In this document: piece by piece, positions 53,329-62,408 of the stretch | Position numbering within the stretch: the first letter of the stretch is position 1 | How the letters are laid out: each line of letters begins with the position of its first letter | NCBI RefSeq assembly: GCF_016879755.1 | Contig: NZ_WOFU01000004.1 | Span: forward strand, 1-64,000 | DNA from: Bacillus sp. B15-48 | Lineage (GTDB): Bacteria; Bacillota; Bacilli; Bacillales; Cytobacillaceae | DNA: 64,000 nucleotides | Direction: 5' to 3' | Translations under genes and position numbers: made by a program | The notes under the pieces: model-generated | Databases searched by the model: none | Told to the model about the DNA's origin: nothing | The model's input: only the letters and a program-made list of their open reading frames with translations

Positions 53329-55116
53329 ATGAAAACATACAAAACTAGAAATGAAGTACCCGTTGAAGAGAAATGGAATTTAGCCGATATATACGCAAAT
53401 CTTCCCCAATGGGAAGAGGATTATAACCGGATTGAAAAAATGGCTGAAGAAATTAAGCAATATGATGGCAATATCTCTAATGGTTTAAGTTTATTTCAGT
53501 ATTTAAAGTTAAGAGAAGACTTATCCTTTTTATTTGGAAAGCTCTACGCCTACGCGATGCTAAAAGTAGATGAAAACACAAGAGAGACAGAATCACAAGC
53601 CTACTTGGACAGAGCCAAGCAGCTAAGCGTTAAAATCAATTCATCGACCTCTTTTTTTATGCCTTTTTTATTAAGTTTAACGGAAGAAACACTCAAAGAT
53701 TATATAGCGTCTGAGGAGAGGTTAAAATATTTTGAGGAAGATTTAATCGATTCCTTTCGTTACAAGCCACATGTATTAAACAAAGAGCAAGAAGCCGTTT
53801 TATCACAGTTAGGTGAGGCGCTTTCTGCACCGAGTAACACCTTTGGAATGATTAATAATGCCGATATCAAATTTGGAGACGTGACTGATGAAGCTGGAAA
53901 GAAAGTAGAACTTACCCGTGGGATGTACTCAAAACTTATTGAAGATGAGGACCGTGGAAAACGGAGAGAAGCGTATAAAGCATATTATCAACCATATATT
54001 CAATTGAAGAACACAATCGCTTCAACGTTATCGGCTACGATAAAAAATAATGTGACAACGGCAAGAATTCGCCAATATCCTTCGGCTTTAGAAAAAGGCC
54101 TTTTTGGCGACAAAGTTCCAAAGGAAGTATATGAAAATTTAATTCAAACAACAAAAGAAAACATCAACTCCATGCATCAATACACGAGGATTCGAAAAGC
54201 AAAGCTTGGCCTTGATGATCTGCGTCAATATGATTTAACTGTGCCATTAGTAAGCGGAGTAAAGCAAGAAATCACTTATGAAGAAGCATATGAAACAATG
54301 TGTGATGCATTATCTCCGTTAGGGAATGAATATATTGAGATTTTAAAAACGTTTAAAAGGGAGAAATATCTTGATGTTCGTGAGACTCCTGGTAAACGAT
54401 CAGGTGCCTATAATTTAGGAGTATATGGAGTTCACCCTTATATTTTGTTAAATCATCAAGATGATCTTGACAGTCTGTTTACTTTGGTTCACGAGTGTGG
54501 ACATGGTGTCCACAGCTGGTTGAGTTCAAAACATCAACCGCAAATTAGCGCTCGCTATAGTATCTTCGTAGCAGAAGTCGCTTCAACTGTAAATGAAGTG
54601 TTGTTAATCAATCATTTATTGAAGAATGAAAAAGATGAACAAATTCGAAAGTATCTTATCAATCACTGGATTGACCAATTTAAAGGAACTTTTTTTACGC
54701 AGGTGATGTTTGCTGAGTTTGAAAAGAAGATACATGAAATGGCTGAAAAAGGGTTGCCACTAAATGTTGAAGTTTTTAGTAAAACGTATGAAGAACTTTT
54801 TAGAGAGTATAATGGCGAGGAAATAGTCTTTGATAATGAGGTGAAATTTGGCTGGTCAAGGATTCCGCATTTCTACCGTCCTTTTTATGTGTATAAATAT
54901 GCAACTGGTTATGCTTCTGCCATTCATTTAGCGACGAAGATCCTTGAGCGGGATGAACAGACATTAACTTCCTATCTTGAATTTTTAAAAAGTGGAAGCG
55001 CTGATTATCCGCTCAACCTATTAAAAAAGACCGGTGTGGATTTGACATCAAGAGAGCCAATTGAAAATGCACTGAAACGTTTTTCCCAGCTTGTTGAAGA
55101 ATTTTCAAATCTGTAA
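53329..55116 (+). CDS. pepF: Oligoendopeptidase F
   Basis: A 595-residue M3-family zinc metallopeptidase that degrades short peptides in the cytoplasm. Zinc motif HECGH is at 388-392 (His388, Glu389, His392), followed by 'HSWLSSKHQP' and the downstream Glu region 'FVAEVASTVNEVLL'. The N-terminal 'KWNLADIYANLPQWEEDY' is typical of PepF. AAAGGAG precedes ATG. Confidence 0.96.
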   Translation: MKTYKTRNEVPVEEKWNLADIYANLPQWEEDYNRIEKMAEEIKQYDGNISNGLSLFQYLKLREDLSFLFGKLYAYAMLKVDENTRETESQAYLDRAKQLSVKINSSTSFFMPFLLSLTEETLKDYIASEERLKYFEEDLIDSFRYKPHVLNKEQEAVLSQLGEALSAPSNTFGMINNADIKFGDVTDEAGKKVELTRGMYSKLIEDEDRGKRREAYKAYYQPYIQLKNTIASTLSATIKNNVTTARIRQYPSALEKGLFGDKVPKEVYENLIQTTKENINSMHQYTRIRKAKLGLDDLRQYDLTVPLVSGVKQEITYEEAYETMCDALSPLGNEYIEILKTFKREKYLDVRETPGKRSGAYNLGVYGVHPYILLNHQDDLDSLFTLVHECGHGVHSWLSSKHQPQISARYSIFVAEVASTVNEVLLINHLLKNEKDEQIRKYLINHWIDQFKGTFFTQVMFAEFEKKIHEMAEKGLPLNVEVFSKTYEELFREYNGEEIVFDNEVKFGWSRIPHFYRPFYVYKYATGYASAIHLATKILERDEQTLTSYLEFLKSGSADYPLNLLKKTGVDLTSREPIENALKRFSQLVEEFSNL

Positions 55117-55122
55117 TGAGGA

Positions 55123-55156
55123 AAACGAATCTACTGTTTGGTAGGTTCGTTTTTTA
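55123..55156 (+). terminator. Terminator after pepF
   Basis: Arms AACGAA..CTAC and GTAG..TTCGTT are followed by six T. Confidence 0.85.
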
Positions 55157-55365
55157 TGTAAACAAGATAAAAATATTATTCTGTTATTATTTAATCGTTG
55201 TCTTGTTTTTTCAATCCATGGATTAACATTGTTTCATATTAATTCTTACAATCCTGTTATAATTTCTTTCTGTGTATTGCAGAATAAACATTGTTTCTGT
55301 TAGAGTTATAAGGTCAGCTATGGAAAGTTGTGGTATACGTATGAGAGAACAGAGAGGAACATTGG

Positions 55366-56898
55366 ATGAAAAGAGTATCAAATGTATTTTGGATTTCCGT
55401 TTCGATTGTGTTAGCAGCAGTAATATTCGGTGTAGCAGCACCTGCAAGTTTTGAAGAAGCGACTGGAAATTTACAAGCATTCTTTACATCAGCTTTTGGT
55501 TGGTATTATTTAATATTAGTTACCATTATTGTGGTCTTTTGTATTTTTCTTATTTTCAGCCCTGTTGGTGCGATCACATTAGGGAAACCGGGAGAAAAGC
55601 CAGAATTCTCGAAAGTATCTTGGTTTGCGATGTTATTTAGTGCCGGAATGGGGATTGGGCTTGTCTTTTGGGGAGCAGCAGAACCACTCTCGCACTTTAT
55701 TGACCCGCCGTTATCAGAGGGTGGAACAAACGCTGCTCATAAAGAGGCAATGAGGTATACGTTTTTTCATTGGGGAATTCATGCATGGGCAATTTATGCA
55801 GTTGTTGCACTTGCTTTAGCCTATTTCCAATTTCGTAAAGGGGAACCTGGTTTAATTTCTGCTACATTAAAACCAGTTCTAGGCAAAAGCATGGATGGGT
55901 GGTTAGGGACATTTGTTGATGTTTTTGCTGTTTTTGCAACTGTAATTGGAGTCGCTACAACCTTAGGTTTCGGTGCCGCTCAAATTAATGGTGGCTTATC
56001 GTATTTATTAGGAATCCCAAATAATTTTGCTGTGCAATTTATCATTGTAGCCATTGTTACGGTCTTATTCATGATTTCAGCATCTACTGGATTAGGAAAA
56101 GGTATTAAATTTTTAAGCAATGCAAATATGATTTTAGCGATAGCATTAGTTATCCTAATGTTTATTGTTGGTCCTACGATTTTAATTTTGAATATGTTTA
56201 CAGATACCATTGGAGGGTATATTCAAAATATTATACAGATGAGTTTTCGGATTGCTCCATTAAATGAAGAACATCGCGCGTGGATTAATAGTTGGACCAT
56301 TTTCTATTGGGCATGGTGGATTTCATGGTCACCATTTGTCGGCCTTTTTATCGCACGTGTTTCTAGAGGGAGAACGATTCGGGAGTTTTTAATTGGGGTC
56401 TTACTGCTACCCTCACTAGTCAGCTTTTTCTGGTTTGCAGTATTTGGTAATTCAGCAATTTCAGTTCAAACTTTAGGCAACTTAGATGTAAGTCAATTTG
56501 CGACAGAAGAGGTTTTATTTGCTGTCTTTAGTCAATTTCCGATGTCAACACTATTATCAATCGTAGCATTAGTTCTTGTAAGTACCTTTTTTATTACATC
56601 TGCCGATTCTGCAACATTTGTACTTGGGATGCAAACCACTCATGGTTCATTGACTCCTCCCAATCGGGTGAAATTTACTTGGGGGATTGCACAATCAGCA
56701 GTTGCTTTAATTCTCTTATATAGTGGAGGTTTACAAGGGCTTCAAAATGCATTAATCACTGCAGCTTTACCATTTTCATTTATCATGGTGCTAATGATGA
56801 TTTCGTTGTATCGCTCGCTAACAAAAGAGAAAAAGGAACTTGGCTTATATCACAAGCCAAAACCACAGAAAAATCAGATGGATCGGAAAAAGATATGA
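55366..56898 (+). CDS. BCCT-family betaine/carnitine/choline transporter (OpuD-like)
   Basis: A 510-residue transporter with 12 membrane segments. The BCCT signature lies in '[29 protein letters not shown]' (about 79-107), and the Trp-rich '[32 protein letters not shown]' contains the betaine-binding aromatics. Length and layout match OpuD (glycine betaine importer). It is osmoprotectant-related, like the ectoine-degradation cluster, but far away and separately transcribed. Confidence 0.92.
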   Translation: MKRVSNVFWISVSIVLAAVIFGVAAPASFEEATGNLQAFFTSAFGWYYLILVTIIVVFCIFLIFSPVGAITLGKPGEKPEFSKVSWFAMLFSAGMGIGLVFWGAAEPLSHFIDPPLSEGGTNAAHKEAMRYTFFHWGIHAWAIYAVVALALAYFQFRKGEPGLISATLKPVLGKSMDGWLGTFVDVFAVFATVIGVATTLGFGAAQINGGLSYLLGIPNNFAVQFIIVAIVTVLFMISASTGLGKGIKFLSNANMILAIALVILMFIVGPTILILNMFTDTIGGYIQNIIQMSFRIAPLNEEHRAWINSWTIFYWAWWISWSPFVGLFIARVSRGRTIREFLIGVLLLPSLVSFFWFAVFGNSAISVQTLGNLDVSQFATEEVLFAVFSQFPMSTLLSIVALVLVSTFFITSADSATFVLGMQTTHGSLTPPNRVKFTWGIAQSAVALILLYSGGLQGLQNALITAALPFSFIMVLMMISLYRSLTKEKKELGLYHKPKPQKNQMDRKKI

Positions 56899-56911
56899 AT
56901 TTGGCTAAAAA

Positions 56912-56944
56912 AACACGCCCGAAAAAAAGGGCGTGTTCGTTTTA
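56912..56944. terminator. Terminator after the BCCT gene
   Basis: A 9-bp G+C-rich stem (AACACGCCC / GGGCGTGTT) with an 8-base loop. It may also end the minus-strand 45-residue gene. Confidence 0.85.
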
Positions 56945-56955
56945 TAAAAGGTTGA

Positions 56956-57093
56956 TTACACATCAATCGCGCGGCCGATTAATTGAATATCTTTATATAT
57001 TTTTTCTTTTAATTTTGGATCTTCGCAATTATTATATTCAGTAAATAGTTGGCCAAGTTTCTCAATTAACGTCAGAATCTCTAAATTACTCAT
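56956..57093 (-). CDS. Small 45-residue protein behind a c-di-GMP riboswitch
   Basis: A 45-residue, soluble, helical protein: 'MSNLEILTLIEKLGQLFTEYNNCEDPKLKEKIYKDIQL' then 'IGRAIDV'. A GGAGGGAACC binding site precedes ATG. It is too short for a standard ORF screen but well supported by the binding site and by the class-I c-di-GMP riboswitch about 105 bases upstream on the same strand. No family recognised. It would be a c-di-GMP-regulated peptide; its role is unknown. Confidence 0.75.
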   Translation of the reverse strand: MSNLEILTLIEKLGQLFTEYNNCEDPKLKEKIYKDIQLIGRAIDV

Positions 57094-57198
57094 GGTTCCC
57101 TCCTCAATATAAGGGAAGTATAAGGCTTTCCAGATACCAATTATATATTGAGATCCTTGATGCTCGTTTCAAATAGCTGCTCAAAGGGATTAGCCTTT

Positions 57199-57296
57199 CT
57201 TCATAATCGGTAGCTGGCTAGCGTGGTATCTTATACTTTAGCCCCTATAGCTTTGCGTCTCCACTTTTCAATGGATTTGCCTTTATCAATAATGTT
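57199..57296 (-). promoter_or_regulatory. Cyclic di-GMP-I (GEMM) riboswitch
   Basis: Read on the minus strand, the region contains AAAGGCAAATCC, a GAAA tetraloop in ATTGAAAAGT, GACGCAAAGC with GGGGCTAA, and CTACCGATTATG at the 3' end. These are the class-I GEMM elements in the right order. About 105 bases further on is the start codon of the 45-residue gene. The leader also contains two exclusive pairings (see findings), which could form the expression platform. Confidence 0.88.
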
Positions 57297-57440
57297 TTTT
57301 TAAATTTTATCACTTAAAGTTATTTTTATCCAGTAAAAAGTTTATAAAAGATTTATAATACAAGAATGAATGAAGTGATGGAAATGTCATTTATCACAGC
57401 TATTCTTTATGAACAATTTATGAAGATTAAACACACCTCC

Positions 57441-57470
57441 TTTACATACTATAGAGGGGTATGGTAGTAT
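57441..57470 (+). promoter_or_regulatory. csoR promoter with candidate CsoR operator
   Basis: TTTACA (57441-57446) and TAGTAT (57465-57470) are 18 bases apart. Between them is CATAC-TATAGAGGG-GTATG (57445-57463), which fits the GC-rich pseudo-palindrome GGGGTATGG seen in CsoR operators of Bacillus copper operons. Repressor binding would block RNA polymerase until copper binds. Confidence 0.8.
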
Positions 57471-57490
57471 CCTTTTGAGGAGGTGGTGTA

Positions 57491-57838
57491 ATGGAAATCA
57501 TGGATTCTAAAATCGTTCCAGAGAAATGTAATGATCATTGTATTTCTAATGATTCTGCTCGGAAAAGCCATCATTCTGATAAACTAAAAGCCAACATGAT
57601 TACAAGGTTAAATCGTATTGAAGGGCAAATTCGAGGAATAAAAGGAATGATTGAAAAGGATACTTATTGTGATGATGTCATTACACAAATTTCCGCAACA
57701 CAAGCAGCTCTAAATAGTGTCGCAAAAATTTTATTAGAAGGACATATGAAAAGTTGTGTCGTTGAACGTATTCAGGATGGCGACGATGAAATTGTCGATG
57801 AATTGCTTGTCACCATTCAAAGGTTAATGAAAAAATAA
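57491..57838 (+). CDS. csoR: Copper-sensing repressor CsoR
   Basis: About 115 residues of the CsoR/RcnR family, all-helical with no classical DNA-binding motif. The copper ligands are recognisable: Cys in 'DTYCDDVITQIS', His and Cys in 'LLEGHMKSCV'. The N-terminal 40 residues are longer than in many CsoR proteins and carry extra Cys and His ('KCNDHCISND'). ATG 57500 is an alternative start nine bases in. It should repress its own operon and release on Cu(I). It is 20 bases before copZ. Confidence 0.92.
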   Translation: MEIMDSKIVPEKCNDHCISNDSARKSHHSDKLKANMITRLNRIEGQIRGIKGMIEKDTYCDDVITQISATQAALNSVAKILLEGHMKSCVVERIQDGDDEIVDELLVTIQRLMKK

Positions 57839-57859
57839 GGATTGAGAGGAGTTTGCGTT

Positions 57860-58066
57860 ATGGAAAAAGTAACATTAAATGTAAGCGGAATGTCATGCGG
57901 ACATTGTGTAAAAGCAGTAGAAGGCAGTGTTGGTGCATTGGAAGGGATTAACGGCGTAAAAGTAAATCTTGAATTTAAAACAGTTGAAGTGGAGTTTAAC
58001 AACGCAATTGTATCATTAGAAAAAATTAAAGAAACCATTGATGATCAAGGATACGATGTTGCCTAA
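57860..58066 (+). CDS. copZ: Copper chaperone CopZ
   Basis: A 68-residue heavy-metal-associated domain with the Cu(I)-binding motif GMSCGHC near residues 10-16. It carries copper to the P-type ATPase CopA. ATG 57860 is chosen (GAGAGGAG upstream); the frame extends a few codons farther without a good site. Confidence 0.93.
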   Translation: MEKVTLNVSGMSCGHCVKAVEGSVGALEGINGVKVNLEFKTVEVEFNNAIVSLEKIKETIDDQGYDVA

Positions 58067-58079
58067 TAAAAAGATAAAT

Positions 58080-58102
58080 ACGTGCTAATTCGTTTAGCAC
58101 GT
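58080..58102 (+). terminator. Intrinsic terminator between copZ and copA
   Basis: A 9-bp stem (ACGTGCTAA / TTAGCACGT) with a short loop is followed by TATTTTTC. It would uncouple copA from the csoR-copZ transcript unless read through. Confidence 0.85.
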
Positions 58103-58120
58103 TATTTTTCATTAAAATAC

Positions 58121-58137
58121 ATACCCTATACAGGTAT
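58121..58137 (+). promoter_or_regulatory. Second candidate CsoR operator, before copA
   Basis: ATACC-CTATACA-GGTAT is a 5+5 bp dyad with the ACCC/GGGT-type core of CsoR sites. It sits between the copZ terminator and copA. A TAAAAT at about 58113-58118 might be the -10 of a copA promoter; no good -35 was found. Confidence 0.65.
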
Positions 58138-58150
58138 TGGGGGTGCCAGC

Positions 58151-60565
58151 ATGAGTAAAAAGATGAAAGAAACAACGATGCAAATTTCAGGAATGACATG
58201 CGCTGCCTGCGCGGTTAGGGTTGAAAAAGGATTAAAGAAAGTTGAGGGAGTCGAAGAGGCCAGTGTGAATTTAGCACTAGAACGGTCCTCGATCAAGTTT
58301 GATTCAGCTGTTACTACGGTACAGGCTCTTGAGAAAAAAGTAAAAGATTTAGGTTATGAAGTTGTTACTGAAAAAGCTGAATTCGATATCACCGGAATGA
58401 CATGTGCGGCTTGTTCAACCAGAATTGAAAAAGGGCTAAATAAACTAGATGGTGTTTCAAATGCAAGTGTAAACCTTGCATTAGAAACAGCCAACATTGA
58501 ATATAATTCTTCTGTTCTATCAAAAAATGATATTCTTAAAAAAATTGAAGCCCTCGGATATGGGGCGAGTTTAAAGGAAGACAATCAACAGGAGAAAACG
58601 GATATACGGCAACAGGAAATTGAACGGCAAACGGCTAAGTTTATTTTTTCTGCGATTTTATCATTTCCGTTGCTTTGGGCGATGGTAGGTCATTTTTCAT
58701 TTACTTCTTTTATTTATGTTCCTAATATGTTTATGAATCCATGGGTACAACTCGCCTTAGCGACACCAGTACAATTTATCATTGGGAAACAATTTTATGT
58801 TGGTGCTTATAAAGCATTAAAAAATAAAAGTGCTAATATGGATGTGCTCGTGGCGATGGGTACCTCTGCGGCCTATTTTTACAGCCTTTATTTATCGTTT
58901 GCTTCTATTGGCCAAAATGTTCATATGGTCGAACTTTACTATGAAACGAGTGCGGTTCTGATCACACTCATTATTCTTGGAAAGCTATTTGAAGCTAGAG
59001 CAAAAGGTCGTTCTTCAGAAGCAATCAAAAAATTAATGGGATTACAAGCAAAAACGGCCACCATCGAAAGAAATGGAATCGAACAGGAAGTGCCTTTAGA
59101 AGATGTTGTCGTTGGTGATATTATTCATGTCAAACCGGGAGGAAAAATTCCAGTCGACGGAATGATCGTTCAAGGACAATCAGCTATTGACGAATCAATG
59201 CTGACAGGAGAAAGTGTGCCAATCGATAAAAGCATCGGCGATGATGTGATTGGTTCCACCATTAATAAAAATGGTTTTTTAAAAATTGAGGCGACAAAAG
59301 TCGGTAAGGATACGGCACTTAATCAAATCATCAAAGTAGTTGAAGAAGCTCAAGGCTCAAAAGCACCGATTCAACGAATGGCTGATCAAATTTCAGGTGT
59401 GTTTGTTCCGATAGTTGTGGGCATCGCGGTTTTAACTTTTATCATCTGGTATTTTGTTGCTATGCCAGGGGATTTTGCCGGAGCATTAGAAAAAACGATA
59501 TCTGTACTCGTGATTGCTTGTCCATGTGCTCTTGGTCTTGCTACACCAACATCCATTATGGCTGGTTCTGGACGTGCAGCAGAATATGGAATCCTCTTTA
59601 AAGGGGGAGAACATTTAGAAGCCACACATCATATTACTTCTGTTCTATTAGATAAAACGGGAACGGTTACAAATGGAAAGCCCGTATTAACAGATGTAAT
59701 TCCTTCAAGTTTTTCCGAAGACGAATTTCTTGTGTTTGTTGGCTCGGCTGAAAAACAATCAGAGCATCCGTTAGCGGAGGCGATCGTTTCGGGAATTAAA
59801 GAGAAAGGAATGGCCCTTAAAGAGGTTGCAGAATTTGACGCCATTCCTGGCTTTGGAATTCGGGCCGTGGTTGATGGTAAAGAGGTGTTAGTAGGAACAA
59901 GAAAACTAATGAAGAAATATGAGATTCCTATAAATGAAGCTTTAGAGAAAATGGATTCTCTTGAACGGGAAGGAAAGACAGCAATGATTGTAGCTATTGC
60001 TGGAACTTTTGCTGGTGTGGTCGCTGTTGCAGATACGATTAAGGATACGTCAAAAGAGGCCGTAAAACGCCTTAAAGACATGGGTTTAGAAGTCATTATG
60101 ATCACTGGGGATAATCAACAAACAGCTAATGCGATTGCAAATGAAGCTGGTATTGACACTGTGATTGCTGAGGTCTTGCCAGAAGGAAAGGCAGAAGAGG
60201 TAAAGAAACTCCAGAATCAAGGAAAAAAAGTGGCGATGGTTGGAGATGGAATCAATGATGCGCCTGCACTCGCCGTTGCTGATATTGGTATGGCGATTGG
60301 GACTGGTACAGATGTTGCCATGGAAGCAGCTGACATCACACTTATACGTGGAGATTTAAACGGTATTGCTGATGCGATCTTTATGAGTAAGAAGACGATT
60401 CGGAATATTAAGCAAAACTTAGGTTGGGCTTTAGGCTATAATTCTTTAGGTATTCCAGTTGCAGCTATGGGATTCCTCGCACCGTGGTTAGCAGGAGCGG
60501 CAATGGCTTTTAGTTCCGTATCGGTAGTCTTAAATGCTCTAAGACTACAAAAAGTAAAACTGTAG
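58151..60565 (+). CDS. copA: Copper-exporting P-type ATPase CopA
   Basis: About 804 residues (B. subtilis about 802). Two N-terminal metal-binding domains carry GMTCAACAVR and GMTCAACSTR. Membrane segments and the ion-binding CPC in 'IACPCALGLATP' follow. The phosphorylation site DKTGT, 'TGES' actuator and 'GDGINDAPAL' hinge are all intact. It pumps Cu(I) out of the cell. ATG 58151 has GGGGGTG upstream; the open frame extends back to the terminator region without a start of the same quality. Confidence 0.96.
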   Translation: MSKKMKETTMQISGMTCAACAVRVEKGLKKVEGVEEASVNLALERSSIKFDSAVTTVQALEKKVKDLGYEVVTEKAEFDITGMTCAACSTRIEKGLNKLDGVSNASVNLALETANIEYNSSVLSKNDILKKIEALGYGASLKEDNQQEKTDIRQQEIERQTAKFIFSAILSFPLLWAMVGHFSFTSFIYVPNMFMNPWVQLALATPVQFIIGKQFYVGAYKALKNKSANMDVLVAMGTSAAYFYSLYLSFASIGQNVHMVELYYETSAVLITLIILGKLFEARAKGRSSEAIKKLMGLQAKTATIERNGIEQEVPLEDVVVGDIIHVKPGGKIPVDGMIVQGQSAIDESMLTGESVPIDKSIGDDVIGSTINKNGFLKIEATKVGKDTALNQIIKVVEEAQGSKAPIQRMADQISGVFVPIVVGIAVLTFIIWYFVAMPGDFAGALEKTISVLVIACPCALGLATPTSIMAGSGRAAEYGILFKGGEHLEATHHITSVLLDKTGTVTNGKPVLTDVIPSSFSEDEFLVFVGSAEKQSEHPLAEAIVSGIKEKGMALKEVAEFDAIPGFGIRAVVDGKEVLVGTRKLMKKYEIPINEALEKMDSLEREGKTAMIVAIAGTFAGVVAVADTIKDTSKEAVKRLKDMGLEVIMITGDNQQTANAIANEAGIDTVIAEVLPEGKAEEVKKLQNQGKKVAMVGDGINDAPALAVADIGMAIGTGTDVAMEAADITLIRGDLNGIADAIFMSKKTIRNIKQNLGWALGYNSLGIPVAAMGFLAPWLAGAAMAFSSVSVVLNALRLQKVKL

Positions 60566-60578
60566 AGGAGCTGGCTTG

Positions 60579-60701
60579 ATGATTAAAAAGTGGACGATTG
60601 CAGGAATGATTTACTTGCTTGTAGTTATAGCAAGCTATGGAATTTATTCGACAGTTATTCAGCCTGATTCTACGCCTCCACATGAGGAAGTTGCTCATTA
60701 G
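60579..60701 (+). CDS. Small single-pass membrane peptide at the end of the copper operon
   Basis: A 40-residue peptide with one membrane helix ('WTIAGMIYLLVVIASYGIYSTVI') and a short polar tail that contains two His ('PPHEEVAH'). GAGGAGC lies before ATG, 13 bases after copA. Position and His suggest a small accessory factor of the copper exporter, but no family is recognised. Confidence 0.65.
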   Translation: MIKKWTIAGMIYLLVVIASYGIYSTVIQPDSTPPHEEVAH

Positions 60702-60720
60702 AACAATTATAATGATTCTG

Positions 60721-60750
60721 AACTCGAGAGACCGCTCGAGTTCTTTTCTC
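60721..60750 (+). terminator. Terminator of the copper operon
   Basis: An 8-bp stem (AACTCGAG / CTCGAGTT) is followed by CTTTTCTCTTTT. Confidence 0.85.
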
Positions 60751-60780
60751 TTTTGATGCCTCTCGTCTTAAGTACTTCCA

Positions 60781-60978
60781 ATGGAGCAATCTTGCCATCC
60801 GTGTTTGCGATTGGGACGTCTGTACCAGTTTTTAGTTTTTGCGGGGATTATTTCTTATCTTGGGCTAGATGGGTCATTATTAAAGAAAAGTAGAAAACTA
60901 GGCAATACCATTCAAAAACTAGTAGCTTTTTCTTTTATTGCCATTGGTGTACTTGATACAATTACCTATTGGTTTTAA
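60781..60978 (+). pseudogene. Possible C-terminal remnant of a membrane protein
   Basis: A 65-codon frame with no binding site. Its C-terminal part 'KLGNTIQKLVAFSFIAIGVLDTITYWF' looks like the end of a LysE-type membrane transporter. It lies after a terminator and before uppP. It may be a gene fragment or only a chance hydrophobic frame. Confidence 0.3.
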
Positions 60979-61067
60979 TGAATCTATAAAAAATCTACAC
61001 GATTCATTTCTCTATATGTTAAAATAAAAAACATGTGTGCTAGTTATTAATAATAAGGAGAGCTTTT

Positions 61068-61883
61068 ATGGAGTTAAATTTACTAATCTTATTGAAATAC
61101 TTGTTTTTAGGTTTATTGCAAGGTTTTACAGAACCTATTCCTATTTCTTCTAGTGGTCATCTTGTTCTCGCGCAATACTTTATGGGAATTGATACGGATA
61201 GTTTGTCTTTTGAACTTCTTGTCAATGCAGCCTCTCTTTTAGCTGTGCTTATTATTTATAAAGAAGATATTGTTCGTTTGGCAAAGAATGGTGTTTCATT
61301 CATTATCACGAGAAACCAAGAAAGCAAAGCGGATTTTATGTTCATTGTCTACTTAGTTGTTGCTACCATTCCTGCTGGTATAGTTGGCGTAGCATTGGGT
61401 GACGTGATCTCTGAAGCATTAAAAGGAGTACAAATTGTTGGGATTACATTAATAGTAACAGGTTTAGCTCTGTTTCTTATTCGTAATTTAAGAGGAAGAA
61501 AGCAAGACGGACAAATCACATTTAAAGATGCAGTGATTGTTGGGCTCGCTCAAGCTGTTGCGTTAATACCAGGAATTAGCCGTTCAGGAGCAACGATTGT
61601 CGCTTCTATGGGATTAGGGATGAAACAAGAAACAGCTCTCCGTTTTTCCTTTTTACTTTACATTCCGGTTAGTCTAGGGGGCACATTGCTAAGTATTACA
61701 GACTTAGCAAATGATCCAAACATAGGAGAATTAATGATTCCTTACTTGGTGGCTTTCATCGTGGCCTTCATTGCGTCTTATTTTTCTTTAAAATGGTTCA
61801 TGGGAATTATGGCTAGAGGAAATCTGATTTACTTTAGTATTTATTGTTTTGTAGTTGGTGCTGCTGTTTTAATTTTCGCATAG
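61068..61883 (+). CDS. uppP: Undecaprenyl-diphosphate phosphatase UppP
   Basis: A 271-residue membrane enzyme of the BacA/UppP family that recycles the lipid carrier for cell-wall synthesis and can give bacitracin resistance. Typical motifs are '[22 protein letters not shown]' at the start and '[18 protein letters not shown]' in the middle. Seven to eight membrane segments. AAGGAGAG precedes ATG. Confidence 0.96.
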   Translation: MELNLLILLKYLFLGLLQGFTEPIPISSSGHLVLAQYFMGIDTDSLSFELLVNAASLLAVLIIYKEDIVRLAKNGVSFIITRNQESKADFMFIVYLVVATIPAGIVGVALGDVISEALKGVQIVGITLIVTGLALFLIRNLRGRKQDGQITFKDAVIVGLAQAVALIPGISRSGATIVASMGLGMKQETALRFSFLLYIPVSLGGTLLSITDLANDPNIGELMIPYLVAFIVAFIASYFSLKWFMGIMARGNLIYFSIYCFVVGAAVLIFA

Positions 61884-61955
61884 CAACTAGGATAAAATAG
61901 ATCATTGCATAATGTATTAGGGTAGCTCGAAAAAACACCTAAAAAGCTAACGAAA

Positions 61956-61988
61956 GAAACCACTTAACATTTAAGTGGTTTCTTTTTG
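61956..61988. terminator. Bidirectional terminator between uppP and the DUF2533-like gene
   Basis: A 12-bp perfect stem (GAAACCACTTAA / TTAAGTGGTTTC) with a 3-base loop and T-run. It overlaps the last codons of the minus-strand gene. Confidence 0.88.
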
Positions 61989-62237
61989 TAAAGATTGTAC
62001 ATATTTTTGAACCATTTCATTGGTAACATATTTTCTTTTTGGTAGCATCCGTAGACCTAAAGAGTTCATCTTTTTGCTTACTTGGTTAATTTTATTAGTT
62101 GAAAATGGTTGACCTTGTTTGCATAATTTGATTGCTTCTTCAATATAAGTTTCACGCAATTGATCGAATTTTAAAAATTCCTGATATTCTTCATGCTGAT
62201 TCTTTGCATGTTTAATTAAATCTTTATGAACACTCAT
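61971..62237 (-). CDS. DUF2533-like protein
   Basis: About 88 residues, helical and charged: 'MSVHKDLIKHAKNQHEEYQEFLKFDQLRETYIEEAI' and 'NKINQVSKKMNSLG', a pattern I associate with DUF2533 of Bacillus. ATG 62237 has GGGGAG upstream; the longer frame lacks a site. Function unknown. Confidence 0.75.
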   Translation of the reverse strand: MSVHKDLIKHAKNQHEEYQEFLKFDQLRETYIEEAIKLCKQGQPFSTNKINQVSKKMNSLGLRMLPKRKYVTNEMVQKYVQSLQKETT

Positions 62238-62408
62238 TTTTGTGACTCCCCTAGAATAGTTTTTATCTAGTATATCATATACTAATGCCATGAATTATAT
62301 AAATTAATTATCATTCTATTAATGAAGCACATTTAAAACATGGTATAATGTTAAATATGTTTTTAGCTATTAGAACCTAGTCATTAAAAATCGATAAGGG
62401 AGAGACAC

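Noticed and set aside
55123-56898. Link of the BCCT transporter with the ectoine-type operon
   Set aside because: The two loci are about 17 kb apart with own promoters and terminators. BCCT carriers are common in Bacilli, so no functional link is claimed.
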